From: Terriglobia bacterium
GTDB lineage: Bacteria > Acidobacteriota > Terriglobia > Terriglobales > Acidobacteriaceae
Length of the DNA: 64,000 bases
Assembly: GCA_020073385.1 (NCBI GenBank)
Contig: JAIQFH010000038.1
Location: 1 to 64,000, forward strand
Direction: 5' to 3'
The number at the start of each line of letters is the position of its first letter. Within the stretch, counting starts at the first letter, position 1. The position numbers were made by a program, and so were the translations under genes. Below, piece by piece: positions 32,478-41,383 of the stretch. The notes below the pieces were generated by a model. It did not search any database. It had not been told where the DNA came from and saw only the letters and a list, made by a program, of their open reading frames with translations.

Positions 32478-33641
32478 ATGGCCACCACAACCGACACTCC
32501 AGTCACACTCAACAAAGACGAGATCCTGCGCTACTCGCGGCACCTGATCATGCCTGAGGTCGGCATGGAGGGCCAGCAGAAGCTGAAGGCCGCGCGCGTG
32601 CTCTGTATCGGTACCGGTGGCCTCGGATCGCCTCTCGCTCTCTACCTGGCGGCCGCCGGAGTCGGTACCTTGGGTCTTGTCGACTTCGATGTGGTGGATT
32701 ACACCAACCTGCAGCGGCAGATTATTCACTCGACCGCCGATGTCGGACGCAAGAAGCTCGACTCCGCGGCTGACAAGCTGAAGGGAATTAATCCGTTCCT
32801 CAATCTGCGGACCTTCGACACCAGGCTGAGCAGCGCCAACGCGCTCGAACTGTTCCGCGAGTTCGACATCATCGCCGACGGCACCGACAACTTTCCGACG
32901 CGATATCTGGTGAACGATGCTTGCGTGCTGACCGGGAAGCCGAATGTCTACGGATCGATTTTCCGCTTCGAGGGGCAGGCGAGCGTATTCGCCACCGAGG
33001 ATGGTCCGTGCTATCGCTGCCTGTATCCCGAGCCACCACCGCCGGGACTGGTTCCGTCTTGCGCCGAAGGCGGAGTGCTGGGAATTCTTCCTGGACTTGT
33101 TGGCGTGATGCAGGCCACCGAAGTCATCAAGTTGATTCTCGGAGTGGGCGAGCCGCTGATCGGGCGCCTTTTGCTGGTCGACGCGCTGGGCATGAAGTTT
33201 CGCGAGCTGAAGCTGCGCAAGAATCCCGACTGCCCAGTTTGCGGCACGCATCCCACGGTCACGAAGCTGATAGACTACAACGAGTTTTGCGGCATTCGTG
33301 GGGAGGAAAAGCCTGTGGGCAGCGGAGTTCCTGAGATTCAAGTCGAAGAACTGAGGCGGCGCTTGGATGCGAAAGACGATCTTTTCGTGCTTGATGTCCG
33401 CGAGCCGCACGAATACCAGATCTGCAACATTGGCGGATACCTGATCCCGCTGAACGATCTGCCGAAGCGTGTGAACGAACTCGACTCCAGCCGCGAGATC
33501 GTCGTCCACTGCAAGATGGGCGGCCGCAGCGCGAAAGCGGTCGCGTTCCTCCATCAGGCCGGGTTTACCAAGGTCCACAACCTCGCCGGAGGGATTACCG
33601 CCTGGTCGGATCGCGTTGATCCGAAGGTGCCGAAGTACTGA
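32478..33641 (+). CDS. ThiF/MoeB-type adenylyltransferase with rhodanese domain (MoeZ-like)
   Basis: A 387-residue protein. The E1-like domain (about 15-265) has the nucleotide loop GTGGLGSP at 45-52, DFDVVDYTNLQRQ, ADGTDNFPTRYLVND, a Zn site with CYRC and CPVC pairs, and PSCAEGGVLG. The rhodanese domain (about 285-380) has VLDVREPHEY and active-site Cys in VVHCKMGGRS. It should adenylate and thiolate the C-terminus of a sulfur carrier, most likely the adjacent MoaD-like protein. The two genes are separated by 167 bases containing a family E-like repeat. A strong terminator follows at 33668. Confidence 0.93.
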   Translation: MATTTDTPVTLNKDEILRYSRHLIMPEVGMEGQQKLKAARVLCIGTGGLGSPLALYLAAAGVGTLGLVDFDVVDYTNLQRQIIHSTADVGRKKLDSAADKLKGINPFLNLRTFDTRLSSANALELFREFDIIADGTDNFPTRYLVNDACVLTGKPNVYGSIFRFEGQASVFATEDGPCYRCLYPEPPPPGLVPSCAEGGVLGILPGLVGVMQATEVIKLILGVGEPLIGRLLLVDALGMKFRELKLRKNPDCPVCGTHPTVTKLIDYNEFCGIRGEEKPVGSGVPEIQVEELRRRLDAKDDLFVLDVREPHEYQICNIGGYLIPLNDLPKRVNELDSSREIVVHCKMGGRSAKAVAFLHQAGFTKVHNLAGGITAWSDRVDPKVPKY

Positions 33642-33667
33642 ACCGGATTCTAAGTTGGCGGTTGAAG

Positions 33668-33693
33668 GGGAGCGCCAAAGCGCTCCCTTTTTT
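33668..33693 (+). terminator. Intrinsic terminator after the moeZ-like gene
   Basis: GGGAGCGC (33668-33675) pairs with GCGCTCCC (33680-33687) around loop CAAA, followed by TTTTTT. It lies 27 bases after the stop codon. Confidence 0.92.
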
Positions 33694-33808
33694 GCGGCTA
33701 CCAGCTATTGCAGAGCGGCAACCGACCATCGTCGGCTGTGATTCAGGACACTTGCAAATTTCCGTGAAACGGGGATAATTTCCGTTCCTCTTCCCCCGGG
33801 GAGGCCCT

Positions 33809-35245
33809 GTGCCATACTTCGTCACGCGCGCCCTGCGCTCTGCAACCGTAGTGTCCCTTCGCGGAGTGTCCGGATGTTTCATGTATTTACTGCTTGCGAT
33901 CCTGGTGGGTTGGGGTGGCTTCGTGCATGCCCAGAACCCCGCGCCGGGGCCGAACTCTGATCCCACTTACCAGGCTCTGCGCAATTTAACCCTGAGCGGT
34001 GACTCGGTAAGCGTCAGCAATGTCGAGCTGAAGCGCGAGGCGGGCACGTTCCACTTGCGCTCGGGCACGGTATGTTTTGTGGCCGCGGTGAATGGCAAGG
34101 TGACCGGTGCCGTCTTCACTGGGGACGGGAATTTTATTCTCGTCCCGCCCGAATCCGAGCGGCGCATGTTGAAGTTGCTGACCAAGGAAGATGAGTTCAG
34201 TGAGAACTTCTCGCAGATGGTGCTGCGGTTTACCGATTCTTCTTACGATGAATTGAAAAAGGCCGGAACTTCGGGAGGAGGATGCGATGCCGGACCTCTG
34301 AAAGACAGCCAGCACACCATGCGGCACAAGCTGAAAGGCAATCTCGATGCGCGCATCCTCGAGGACGTTCTGAGCCCTTCGCCGGGCGGATTGTTTGTCG
34401 CGTTCATTCACGGCAAACGCTACAACGGTCAGGAACTCTACTCGATTGATCCGCATGAGGGACGCGATCAGGTCAGCTTCATGACCTACGACGAAAACAA
34501 GCTTGGTGAGTGGGCTTCGTTCCCAATGTCGGAGCGCAAGCCAGGTACGATCGGCCATCCCATCCGAATTGATCACCAGCAACTGGAGACAACCCTGGAG
34601 AAGAATGCGAATCTGATTGGGCGGGCCAAGACTGATTTCACGGCACAACTGGAAGGAGTGCGGGTCGTGCCGTTCAATCTTTTTCGTACTCTGAGAGTGC
34701 GGAACGTGAAATCTCAGGACGGCCAGCCCCTGGCATTTATCCAGGAAGACAAGAACGACGATGCAGATTTCTCAGTCGTCCTCCCCAAGGCGCTGGCTGC
34801 GGGAGAGCATTACACCGTAACAACCGAGTATGAAGGCAAGGAGGCGGTGACAAATGAAGGCGCCGGGAACTACTTTCCAGTGGCGCGCATGAACTGGTAC
34901 CCGAACAATCCCGGAGGCAGCTTCGGAGAGTATGCCAGCTATGACATGACGTTCCGCATTCCCAAAGGAATGCAAATCGCCGCTACCGGAATTCGACTCA
35001 GCGATAGTAATGAGGGCGGCCAGAATGTCACAACGTGGAAAAGCGAGGCGCCCCAGACCGTGGCGGGTTTCAGTTACGGCCGCTTCAAAATCGAGGAGGG
35101 AAAGCTCGAGAAACCGCAATATCTGATTCAGTCCTACGCGAACCAAGAGTCGCCAGACTGGGTGAACGGTCTGCAACATGCTACATCGGGTGACGATTTG
35201 CCCACGATGGGGGCCATCAATCGGAATTTGCGCTGGGTACGATGA
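33809..35245 (+). CDS. M1-like metallopeptidase, N-terminal part (frameshifted)
   Basis: A 478-codon reading from GTG 33809 (GGGGAGG upstream), or from ATG 33881 where the signal peptide MYLLLAILVGWGGFVHAQ begins. It comprises the exported N-terminal beta domains of an acidobacterial M1 aminopeptidase-like protein (YFPVARMNWYPNNPGG ... YASYDMTFRIPKGMQIAATG). It ends ...LPTMGAINRNLRWVR at a TGA that overlaps the ATG of the C-terminal reading (ATGA). With one more G in the GGGGG run at 35209-35213 the frame would continue as LPTMGGHQSEFALGTMSTTGL into the next segment. So this is one broken gene or a sequencing error. Confidence 0.85.
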   Translation: MPYFVTRALRSATVVSLRGVSGCFMYLLLAILVGWGGFVHAQNPAPGPNSDPTYQALRNLTLSGDSVSVSNVELKREAGTFHLRSGTVCFVAAVNGKVTGAVFTGDGNFILVPPESERRMLKLLTKEDEFSENFSQMVLRFTDSSYDELKKAGTSGGGCDAGPLKDSQHTMRHKLKGNLDARILEDVLSPSPGGLFVAFIHGKRYNGQELYSIDPHEGRDQVSFMTYDENKLGEWASFPMSERKPGTIGHPIRIDHQQLETTLEKNANLIGRAKTDFTAQLEGVRVVPFNLFRTLRVRNVKSQDGQPLAFIQEDKNDDADFSVVLPKALAAGEHYTVTTEYEGKEAVTNEGAGNYFPVARMNWYPNNPGGSFGEYASYDMTFRIPKGMQIAATGIRLSDSNEGGQNVTTWKSEAPQTVAGFSYGRFKIEEGKLEKPQYLIQSYANQESPDWVNGLQHATSGDDLPTMGAINRNLRWVR

Positions 35246-36273
35246 GCACGACCGGATTAAACAAGAAAGCGCTCGCCGAGGGCCAACTAGCGGTACAACT
35301 CTATTCGGAGTACTTCGGACCATCGATGTTCACGCACATGCAACTGACGCAGCAAACGGCGTGCAACTTCGGGCAGTCGTGGCCAGAACTCGTGTGGATT
35401 CCGATTTGTTACTACTTCGACACAACGGTGCGGCACCAGTTGGGAATGGACTGGGGAGACAGGGGGTACTGGAAAGTTGTAACGCCGCACGAGGTCGCGC
35501 ACCAGTGGTGGGGACACACCGTGGGATTCAGTTCATACCGCGATCAGTGGATGAGTGAAGGCTTTTCCGACATGTCGGCGTCTCTGTACCTGACGCTTGT
35601 GGAGAAGAATCCGAAGAAGTTCCTCACCTTTTGGAACGATGAGCGAGAGTTACTGCTGGAGAAGAACGCGCAAGGGTTCCGGGCGATCGACGCCGGTTCG
35701 CTCACCACAGGATATCGCGCAAACAATTCGCGAACGGGATTCGATATAACACGCCGCCTGATCTATCCCAAGGGCGCCTATGTGTTGCACATGATTCGCA
35801 TGATGATGCACGACCGACAGAAGGGCGACCAGCTGTTCAAAGAAACCATGCAGGATTTCGTGAAAACCTACACCGGCAAGGCGGCCACGACCGAAGACTT
35901 CAAGGCCATGGTCGAGAAACATATGAGTCCGGAGATGGACCTGGAAGGCAATCACCGCATGGACTGGTTCTTCAACGAATACGTCTACGGAACACAACTA
36001 CCCAGCTACGGCGTCAGTTCTGCGTTTGACGTTGGAGCGGATGGGGACGTGGTGATGAGCCTGAAGGTAACCCAGTCGGGGGTCGACGATCATTTCCGCA
36101 TGTTGGTGCCTGTCTACGTGGAGTTGGCGGATGGGAATATCGTCTTTCTGGGGCGCGCACGCATCTCGGGAAACAGTTCCATTGACCAGAAGATTCCGCT
36201 CAAGGGGCTCAAGGTGAAACCGCGCCGAGCTGTTGTCAATTACTACGACGATGTGCTGGCTTCGTCGAACTAG
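35242..36273 (+). CDS. M1-like metallopeptidase, catalytic C-terminal part
   Basis: A 343-residue reading with the zinc site HEVAH (His83, Glu84, His87) and the distal Glu106 in WMSEGFSD, 18 residues on, as in gluzincins. The usual exopeptidase GAMEN motif is in neither half. LTQQTACNFGQSWPELVWIP and the C-terminal YVYGTQLPSYGVSSAFD are typical of acidobacterial relatives. It has no signal peptide of its own; export depends on the N-terminal part. The ATGA overlap could allow re-initiation, but the homology runs through the junction, pointing to a frameshift at 35209-35213. Confidence 0.88.
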   Translation: MSTTGLNKKALAEGQLAVQLYSEYFGPSMFTHMQLTQQTACNFGQSWPELVWIPICYYFDTTVRHQLGMDWGDRGYWKVVTPHEVAHQWWGHTVGFSSYRDQWMSEGFSDMSASLYLTLVEKNPKKFLTFWNDERELLLEKNAQGFRAIDAGSLTTGYRANNSRTGFDITRRLIYPKGAYVLHMIRMMMHDRQKGDQLFKETMQDFVKTYTGKAATTEDFKAMVEKHMSPEMDLEGNHRMDWFFNEYVYGTQLPSYGVSSAFDVGADGDVVMSLKVTQSGVDDHFRMLVPVYVELADGNIVFLGRARISGNSSIDQKIPLKGLKVKPRRAVVNYYDDVLASSN

Positions 36274-36293
36274 CGTGAGAAGTTGGTGAAAAA

Positions 36294-36320
36294 AGGGAGC
36301 ACACGAGTGCTCCCTCTATT
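36294..36320. terminator. Bidirectional intrinsic terminator
   Basis: AGGGAGCAC (36294-36302) pairs with GTGCTCCCT (36307-36315), loop ACGA. An A-run lies on the left and CTATTTTTC on the right, so it serves both convergent genes. Confidence 0.92.
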
Positions 36321-36337
36321 TTTCTACACAGCGGAAT

Positions 36338-36724
36338 CTACTTGCTGGATCCGGCCTGCATGCCATCGCTGGCCTCGCCGAGTTCGAGGGCGAATTTCTT
36401 GCCTTGGAAACGAGCTCCGGCGAGAGTTGTAGTCCCGTCGGTATTCTGTTTCAGCAGGGCGGCGTCATTCGCAGAGGATTGGTTTAGGTCGACGACCTTT
36501 GCCGGAACCTTGGCGATCACTTTCTTTCCCTGGACAATGCTGACTTCGACGTTGGGGCCGCTGCCATCCCACAGGAGCTTATACTCGCCGGCTTTGAGAC
36601 TGGTTCCATTGATGCTGGTTGGATTGTTCAAGGTCAGGTTTGCCTTGCTGGCGGCAAACGCGCTGGAGGCCAGCGTCAAAGCCAACCCCACTACCAAACT
36701 CTTCGTAACGGTCGCGAACTTCAT
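36338..36724 (-). CDS. Small secreted protein of unknown function
   Basis: A 128-residue protein from ATG 36724, preceded by AGGAGCT. The signal peptide MKFATVTKSLVVGLALTLASSAFA is followed by a beta-rich mature part: KANLTLNNPTSINGTSLKAGEYKLLWDGSG, VEVSIVQGKKVIAKVPAKVVD, AGARFQGKKFALELGE. This pattern is widespread in acidobacterial genomes as an uncharacterised exported protein. The frame is open further upstream to 36904, but that part contains repeat-derived peptide and is rejected. It is convergent with the peptidase gene across a shared terminator. Confidence 0.82.
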   Translation of the reverse strand: MKFATVTKSLVVGLALTLASSAFAASKANLTLNNPTSINGTSLKAGEYKLLWDGSGPNVEVSIVQGKKVIAKVPAKVVDLNQSSANDAALLKQNTDGTTTLAGARFQGKKFALELGEASDGMQAGSSK

Positions 36725-37637
36725 AGCAGCTCCTTTTTCTTTCCCGAAAGATCGGAATTGGTTAGGGGCGGCCCGGTTCACGAACAACGCGAGAAAACAC
36801 TTGTGTTTCGCCGCGAATCGCCTACAATGCTGCCGCCGGGGTTGAGCGCAAAGGCCACAAAGCCTGCGCCTCCGCTTTGGGGGTTTTCTCACCTGGGCCG
36901 CCAAACCGAGTGTGAGAGAATCCCCAGACCCCGCAATCGATGTTGAATCTATTTGGGCCAGATCACCCCTGCTGGCCGTCTACTCGCTCCCGGGAATTAC
37001 GAACTTCCCGTCTTCGAAGTTCCCTTCGCTGAAGCTTTCCTGCTGCTTTTATTGGACGATGTGTAAGTGCTTCGGGTAGCAAAACTTTGAGTGCATTCCA
37101 CAAGAGTGGAATGGAACAGGCACGTCATGTTTTGTGAGGGAAAACGGCGCGGGCCGCTGGATGCGGCCCGTAAAAGACAAATCTAGGAATATCGATGAAC
37201 TGCGGACAGTCGCGCAGAAAGGTTAGTGGTGGAAACGAGGAGAGGCCTGCGTTCAACAAACTCAACCGCGGTAAAGGCATTTTGCTTTTCTCAGCGCTCT
37301 CTGCGGTCTAGCCTCTGTTTTCCCCAGCCTGGCCAAAATCCCAAAACGCAGAGGCCGCCGAGAACCCCCGCCGAGTTCGCGGAGAAAAGCTATCTGCCGA
37401 CACGGTTCACCTTCTGCCAACAACGCAACCGCCTGGACCTAGCAACGAAATCTATGCGTCAGGCCGCTAGTCTGCGTCGTCGTGCTGACGCTCAACTGAC
37501 CAGATGTTTGCTTGATTTTTTTCGAAGGGGTACACATGCACCATCCAGTTAAAGATCACAAGGCGGAACGTTCCTCCCGCGGCGTCGCACGCTTCTGGCG
37601 TGGTGATCGATTGGTTACAGAAGTAATTGGGCTTTGA
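36725..37637. other. Long non-coding region with hairpin and inverted repeat
   Basis: No coding gene is supported over 913 bases. A perfect hairpin CGGGCCGC/GCGGCCCG lies at 37150-37170 with loop TGGAT. A long imperfect inverted repeat of the CTCTGCGGT type spans 37284-37321 and 37342-37390. A fragment with similar words lies at 36843-36872. Open frames across it translate to repeat-type peptide (QRPPRTPAEF), not to a protein family. Confidence 0.5.
37284..37390. repeat. Inverted repeat of the CTCTGCGG family
   Basis: The left arm GCTTTTCTCAGCGCTCTCTG and the right arm ending TTCGCGGAGAAAAGC are imperfect inverse copies, separated by about 20 bases. The words resemble the degenerate intergenic repeats at 2711-2749, 27660-27705 and 48953-48982. 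Confidence 0.55.
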
Positions 37638-38171
37638 TCAGCTTTTGCGTTTGTAGTGGATGGGCCAGTTCACTTGCCAGGTTTTTCCCCCGTCGCGGGA
37701 TGCTTCCCAGCTCCAGTCCAGTTCGTTCGCGCTGATGTTCTTCCACACCATGCGCTGCAGAATCTTCGCGCCGTTGCGAACGGCTTCCCGCTGCAGGATC
37801 ATCTGCCCATCCTTAAACTCACCGGAGAAATCCAGATAGCCGCCTTCATTGTCGACCCACGTCTGCTTCCACAAACCGGAGTTGGCCTCGAAGGTGGAGA
37901 CGCTGGTGCCGCGCAGGTGTATCGAATCGCCGCCTGAGAAGTTCTCCTGCACCACGCAGCCGTCCATGATGCGCTTGATGCTGTTGGTGCCGTGTCCGGT
38001 TTCGCCGGGCTTCTCTCCGGGCCACGTCAGTTCCCATTCGCCGACCCAGAAATCGAACTGTTTCTGTTGTGCCACAGCGCACGGGTTTCGCGGGGGAGTG
38101 GATGTCTGTTGAGCGGACAGCAGCGGGAGAGCAACCACGGCGAGAGAAAAGACGGTGAGCATTCGGATCAT
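37638..38171 (-). CDS. Secreted protein of unknown function (DUF1579-like)
   Basis: A 177-residue protein from ATG 38171 (MIRMLTVFSLAVVALPLLSAQQ, signal peptide). The mature part begins with PCAVAQQKQFDFWVGEWELTWPG, a start typical of DUF1579-like lipocalin-fold proteins. It continues with INSIKRIMDGCVVQENFSG-like strands, WKQTWVDNEGGYLDFSGEF, and WSWEASRDGGKTWQVNWPIHYKR. It probably binds a small ligand in the periplasm, by fold only. ATG 38162 is an alternative start. It is divergent from a TauE/SafE-type transporter gene. Confidence 0.82.
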   Translation of the reverse strand: MIRMLTVFSLAVVALPLLSAQQTSTPPRNPCAVAQQKQFDFWVGEWELTWPGEKPGETGHGTNSIKRIMDGCVVQENFSGGDSIHLRGTSVSTFEANSGLWKQTWVDNEGGYLDFSGEFKDGQMILQREAVRNGAKILQRMVWKNISANELDWSWEASRDGGKTWQVNWPIHYKRKS

Positions 38172-38254
38172 AAGTCGCCCCAGCATCAGACGCGGTGCCC
38201 GGACAAAGGTTAGTCCATTGGCGGCGCCAAGGCCTTTCTGGTACACCTTACTGC

Positions 38255-39019
38255 TTGACCCTCGAAACCATCATCTTCCTATTCGTGGCCGGAGCCCTTG
38301 GTGGAGCGCTGAACTCCGTGGCTGGCGGCGGCAGCTTCATCGCATTCCCCGCGCTTTTGTTCAGCGGCGTGCCTCCCATCCCGGCGAATGCCACCAACAC
38401 GATTGCGCTGTGGACGGGCACCGCAGCCAGTGGAGGTGCGTATCGCAAGCATCTGGATGTTCCACGTCGTGTGCTGATTCCGCTGCTGGCCGCAAGCCTG
38501 ACGGGTGGAGTGGCCGGCGCATGTCTCCTGCTCAAGACTCCCGCTCATACCTTCATGCGAGTGCTCCCGTGGCTCACGCTGGGCGCGACTCTGTTATTTG
38601 CTTTTGGAAAAAAGATCGCGGGAGGAAGGAGATCCGTCATCGAGCACGAGACCAGCAGGCTTGCGCTGGCTGGAGCAACTTTGTTCCAGCTATGCGTTGG
38701 GGTTTACGGAGGCTACTTCGGGGGCGGCATGGGGATCGTCATGCTGGCGATGCTGGCCGCCTTAGGCATGACGAATATCCACGCGATGAACGCGCTCAAG
38801 AGCGTGATGGGTTCGGTGATCAATGGAGTTGCCGTGGTGACATTTATCATCGCTGGCGCCATCTACTGGAGACACGGCATTGTGATGATCCTCGGCGGAA
38901 TCGCCGGCGGATACATGGGTGCGCACTACGCACAGAAAATGCCCCAGGTCTGGATTCGCTGGTTTGTGGTGCTGGTCGGAGCGGGCATGACGGTGTATTT
39001 TTTCTGGAAGTCGTATTGA
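38255..39019 (+). CDS. TauE/SafE (TSUP) family membrane protein
   Basis: A 254-residue transporter from TTG 38255 (LTLETIIFLFVAGALGGALNSVAGGGSFIAFPALL), matching the usual N-terminus; GTG or ATG starts further upstream (38195) would add 20 unlikely residues. About eight membrane segments are present in two repeats, each opening with the family pattern: GALNSVAGGGSFI, and GVYGGYFGGGMGIVMLA. Members export sulfite, sulfoacetate or related organosulfur anions. The substrate here is unknown, and no sulfur gene is adjacent. Confidence 0.88.
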   Translation: MTLETIIFLFVAGALGGALNSVAGGGSFIAFPALLFSGVPPIPANATNTIALWTGTAASGGAYRKHLDVPRRVLIPLLAASLTGGVAGACLLLKTPAHTFMRVLPWLTLGATLLFAFGKKIAGGRRSVIEHETSRLALAGATLFQLCVGVYGGYFGGGMGIVMLAMLAALGMTNIHAMNALKSVMGSVINGVAVVTFIIAGAIYWRHGIVMILGGIAGGYMGAHYAQKMPQVWIRWFVVLVGAGMTVYFFWKSY

Positions 39020-39104
39020 AAAGCAGGGATTAGGGGTCAGGGGCTAGGGGTTTAGTGAACTGAACCTGACAAGTATTTGCTGACCCTGGCCCCTGATCCC
39101 TGTC

Positions 39105-39587
39105 TTACTGGAGTGGTGCTGAAACGTGCTCATGCACGATCAGCCACTTGCCGTCTTCGTTTTCGAAGACGACGGTCCAGCGAAAGTTGCCCATCTCGAC
39201 TTTTCCCGCCTTGTTGGTCATTTCTTCCTTCACCGTGGCCGTGGCCCAGACCAGGTCTCCGTGAGGATGGGTTGCGGCATCGTCATTGACGGTGAACTTT
39301 GCGCTCTTGTATCCGGCGAGCACTCCTTTCACACCCTTCTCATATTCTTCCCAGCTGGCGTACTTCAGCGGGGCGATATCGAAAAAGGTATGCGGGCCAG
39401 TGGCATAGAACTTTGCGGTATTCGCAGGATCCAAGGTTGACCAACCATCCCAGATCTTTTGCAGGTAGGCTTTATCGGGAGCGGGCCCGGCAGAAGCCTT
39501 CTTTGCAGCTGGCTTCTTGGCTTGCGAGGCGGCCGACAAAGTGATCACGAACAGGCACAGCGAAACGGTGAGAAAACGCTTCAGCAT
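39105..39587 (-). CDS. Secreted SnoaL/NTF2-like protein
   Basis: A 160-residue protein from ATG 39587 (MLKRFLTVSLCLFVITLSAASQA, signal peptide), with GGAGGAA 4 bases upstream. A Lys/Ala-rich linker follows (AKKPAAKKASAG), then an NTF2-like domain: DKAYLQKIWDGWSTLDPANTAKFYA, HTFFDIAPLKYASWEEYEKG, MGNFRWTVVFENEDGKWLIVHEHVS. It is the second of three such exported proteins in the window (also 26447 and 48988). Function unknown. Confidence 0.85.
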   Translation of the reverse strand: MLKRFLTVSLCLFVITLSAASQAKKPAAKKASAGPAPDKAYLQKIWDGWSTLDPANTAKFYATGPHTFFDIAPLKYASWEEYEKGVKGVLAGYKSAKFTVNDDAATHPHGDLVWATATVKEEMTNKAGKVEMGNFRWTVVFENEDGKWLIVHEHVSAPLQ

Positions 39588-39712
39588 TTCTTCCTCCGAG
39601 AATTCGGCGGAATTCTCGCACAAACAACTTACGGTCTCAAGCGGGACGATGTTGCTGACGGATTGATCGCATCTTTCCTCCGGGAATTGCCGGATGGTAG
39701 GCTGAAGTCATT

Positions 39713-40252
39713 GTGACCCAAACCCCTGACGATCTAATCCGACTGGGTTATCAGGCTCGAAGAGAAAAACGGCTCGCGGATGCGAAGCGTATCTTCCTCG
39801 AATCGGTTGAATTGTGCCGTGAAGCCGCCAATCAATCCTTGCTCGCTGGCTCACTGGTCGGCCTGGGACAGATCGAGCGTGACTTGAAGGACACTCGCGC
39901 CGCGCTTCAGCACTACAGCGAGGCTGTCGGGATTTGTCGAACTGAGAACAATCCGCTACGCTTGGCCCACACGATCCGGCATCTGGCGGACATTCTTCGC
40001 GAGGATGGTGCTCTCGAAGGGGCAAGACCTCACTACGAGGAAGCGCTAAGGATCTACCGCCAAGAGCCCGACGCGCCTCCACTGGACATGGCCAACGCGA
40101 TTCGCGGATTTGCGCTGCTCAGAGAAGGTGCCGGTGAATCGAAGGAGGCGTCCGATCTGTGGAGAGAAGCGCGAGCGTTGTACGACGCTGTGAATGTGAA
40201 GGCCGGAATCGAGGAGAGTAATCTACAGATTGCCCGGCTAACGGCAAGGTAG
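39713..40252 (+). CDS. TPR-repeat protein
   Basis: A 179-residue cytoplasmic protein from GTG 39713. It contains about three to four tetratricopeptide-like helical repeats: LGYQARREKRLADAKRIFLESVELCREA, LGQIERDLKDTRAALQHYSEAVGICR, LADILREDGALEGARPHYEEALRIYR, and a degenerate one near the C-terminus. Such repeats mediate protein contacts. There is no signal peptide or catalytic domain. It lies upstream of the rplU promoter and is not obviously part of that operon. Confidence 0.85.
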   Translation: MTQTPDDLIRLGYQARREKRLADAKRIFLESVELCREAANQSLLAGSLVGLGQIERDLKDTRAALQHYSEAVGICRTENNPLRLAHTIRHLADILREDGALEGARPHYEEALRIYRQEPDAPPLDMANAIRGFALLREGAGESKEASDLWREARALYDAVNVKAGIEESNLQIARLTAR

Positions 40253-40567
40253 TCCGCGGCGGAGCGTCGCGATTCGGTGCATCCCATTGATTGGTTCTGT
40301 TTTTGCCCTGCTGGCGCCACCCGATACGTATTGTTTGACCGATTTCCACAACGCACGATAAAATAGTGAAGTTTGACTGTACTCGCCGACCCGTTCTGGG
40401 GACGCCTGCCTTGGCTGCTGAAGCGCCGGGGCGGAAACACAGCAAGCAGAGGAATCAGCTAGCCCCCCGGCAGCGCTGGTGTGCGCCCCAGGGGATGGGC
40501 ATTGTAAGTCAGTTTTCGGGCGTCGTTCGCGGGCTGATTTCACACGACATTTGACGGAGGCAGACGT
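40253..40567 (+). promoter_or_regulatory. rplU-rpmA promoter and long leader
   Basis: TTGACC (40335-40340) and TAAAAT (40359-40364) are spaced by 18 bases and form a good vegetative promoter, placing the start near 40371. The leader of about 197 bases is GC-rich with possible hairpins (CCCCCGGCAGCGCTGG region). This could be an L21-type leader, but no known leader consensus was matched. Confidence 0.65.
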
Positions 40568-41023
40568 ATGTACGCGGTTATCCGCGCCGGTGGAAAGCAG
40601 TACCGGGTGGCGCCCGGCGATGTGATTCGAGTCGAGAAACTTAACGGGACCGACGGTCAGGTTGAGTTTCCAGTGGTGGCGGTTTCCGGCGAAGAAGGAC
40701 AGGTCGGCAACCAGTCGGATGCGCGCGTTGTCGGCGAAGTCGTCGGCGAAGGCCGCGGAGCAAAAGTTCTCGTCTTCCACTACAAACGCAAGAAGCAGTA
40801 CAAGAAACTTCGCGGACACCGGCAGGCGTTCACGTCGGTTCGCATCGCCGAGATTGCGTTCGGCGGACAGAGCTTCAAGGCTCCGGAGTTGCCGAAGAAA
40901 GAAGCGAAGCCGAAGAAGGTGAAGGCAGTAGAGGCAGAAGATCACGAGGCCGCGCCGAAGGCGAAAGCCAAGAAAAAGGCGGCCCCCAAGAAGGCTGCGA
41001 AGAAAGCGGCGAAGAAGAAATAG
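40568..41023 (+). CDS. rplU: 50S ribosomal protein L21 with Lys/Ala-rich tail
   Basis: A 151-residue protein. The first 103 residues are a normal L21: [61 protein letters not shown]. The last about 45 residues form a Lys/Ala/Pro-rich low-complexity tail ([21 protein letters not shown]), longer than in most bacteria, and probably contacting rRNA. GGAGG sits 10 bases before the ATG. It is followed by rpmA at 65 bases, with a palindromic repeat between them. Confidence 0.97.
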   Translation: MYAVIRAGGKQYRVAPGDVIRVEKLNGTDGQVEFPVVAVSGEEGQVGNQSDARVVGEVVGEGRGAKVLVFHYKRKKQYKKLRGHRQAFTSVRIAEIAFGGQSFKAPELPKKEAKPKKVKAVEAEDHEAAPKAKAKKKAAPKKAAKKAAKKK

Positions 41024-41051
41024 TTACAGCTGCGAGGGCAAGTTGCCCTCG

Positions 41052-41078
41052 CGACAGCCGGCGGGACGCCGGCGCTAC
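41052..41078 (+). repeat. Palindromic repeat (CGACAGCCGGC-loop-GCCGGCGCTAC), copy 2
   Basis: CGACAGCCGGC and GCCGGCGCTAC flank GGGAC. It is preceded by a second hairpin, GCGAGGGCAA/TTGCCCTCGC, at 41033-41053. Both lie inside the rplU-rpmA mRNA. It is the inverse of the copy at 24091. Confidence 0.7.
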
Positions 41079-41088
41079 GGAGAATGTT

Positions 41089-41352
41089 ATGGCGCACAAA
41101 AAAGGACAAGGCACTTCACGAAACGGCCGCGATTCGAATTCGCAGCGGCTTGGATTCAAGGCATTCGGCGGGCAGCTTGTGCCAGGCGGAACCATCATCG
41201 TCCGGCAGCGCGGCACGCGCGTAAAACCCGGGCTCAATGTCGGCCGCGGCAAAGACGACACCCTGTTTGCCAAGATCACCGGCCGGATCAAGTTCATGGA
41301 CAAGGGATCCATGGGCAAGTTCGTGATGGTCGAGCCTGTCGAAGCGAAGTAG
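41089..41352 (+). CDS. rpmA: 50S ribosomal protein L27
   Basis: An 87-residue protein beginning [22 protein letters not shown], with the conserved N-terminus that reaches the peptidyl transferase centre. It has [36 protein letters not shown] as expected. The start lacks the extra N-terminal peptide that Firmicutes cleave off. It is co-transcribed with rplU and ends at a strong terminator (41384-41414) ahead of obg. Confidence 0.97.
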   Translation: MAHKKGQGTSRNGRDSNSQRLGFKAFGGQLVPGGTIIVRQRGTRVKPGLNVGRGKDDTLFAKITGRIKFMDKGSMGKFVMVEPVEAK

Positions 41353-41383
41353 GGTTTTCTCGCGGGCAGTGCCCGCTCCATAC

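Noticed and set aside
32205-33578. A 457-codon open frame antisense to the MoeZ-like gene
   Set aside because: Composition mirrors the sense gene in a GC-rich frame; no domain or start signal. The same applies to long antisense frames opposite the PBP (24418-25383), obg (41433-42311) and VOC (55833-56801) genes.
36725-36904. A longer N-terminus for the small secreted protein (188 residues)
   Set aside because: The extension is Arg/Cys-rich repeat-type peptide, while a signal peptide and ribosome binding site mark the ATG at 36724.
37226-37552. A 108-codon open frame in the 36.7-37.6 kb gap
   Set aside because: Its peptide (QRPPRTPAEF and similar) is the translation of degenerate intergenic repeats; no family and no ribosome binding site.
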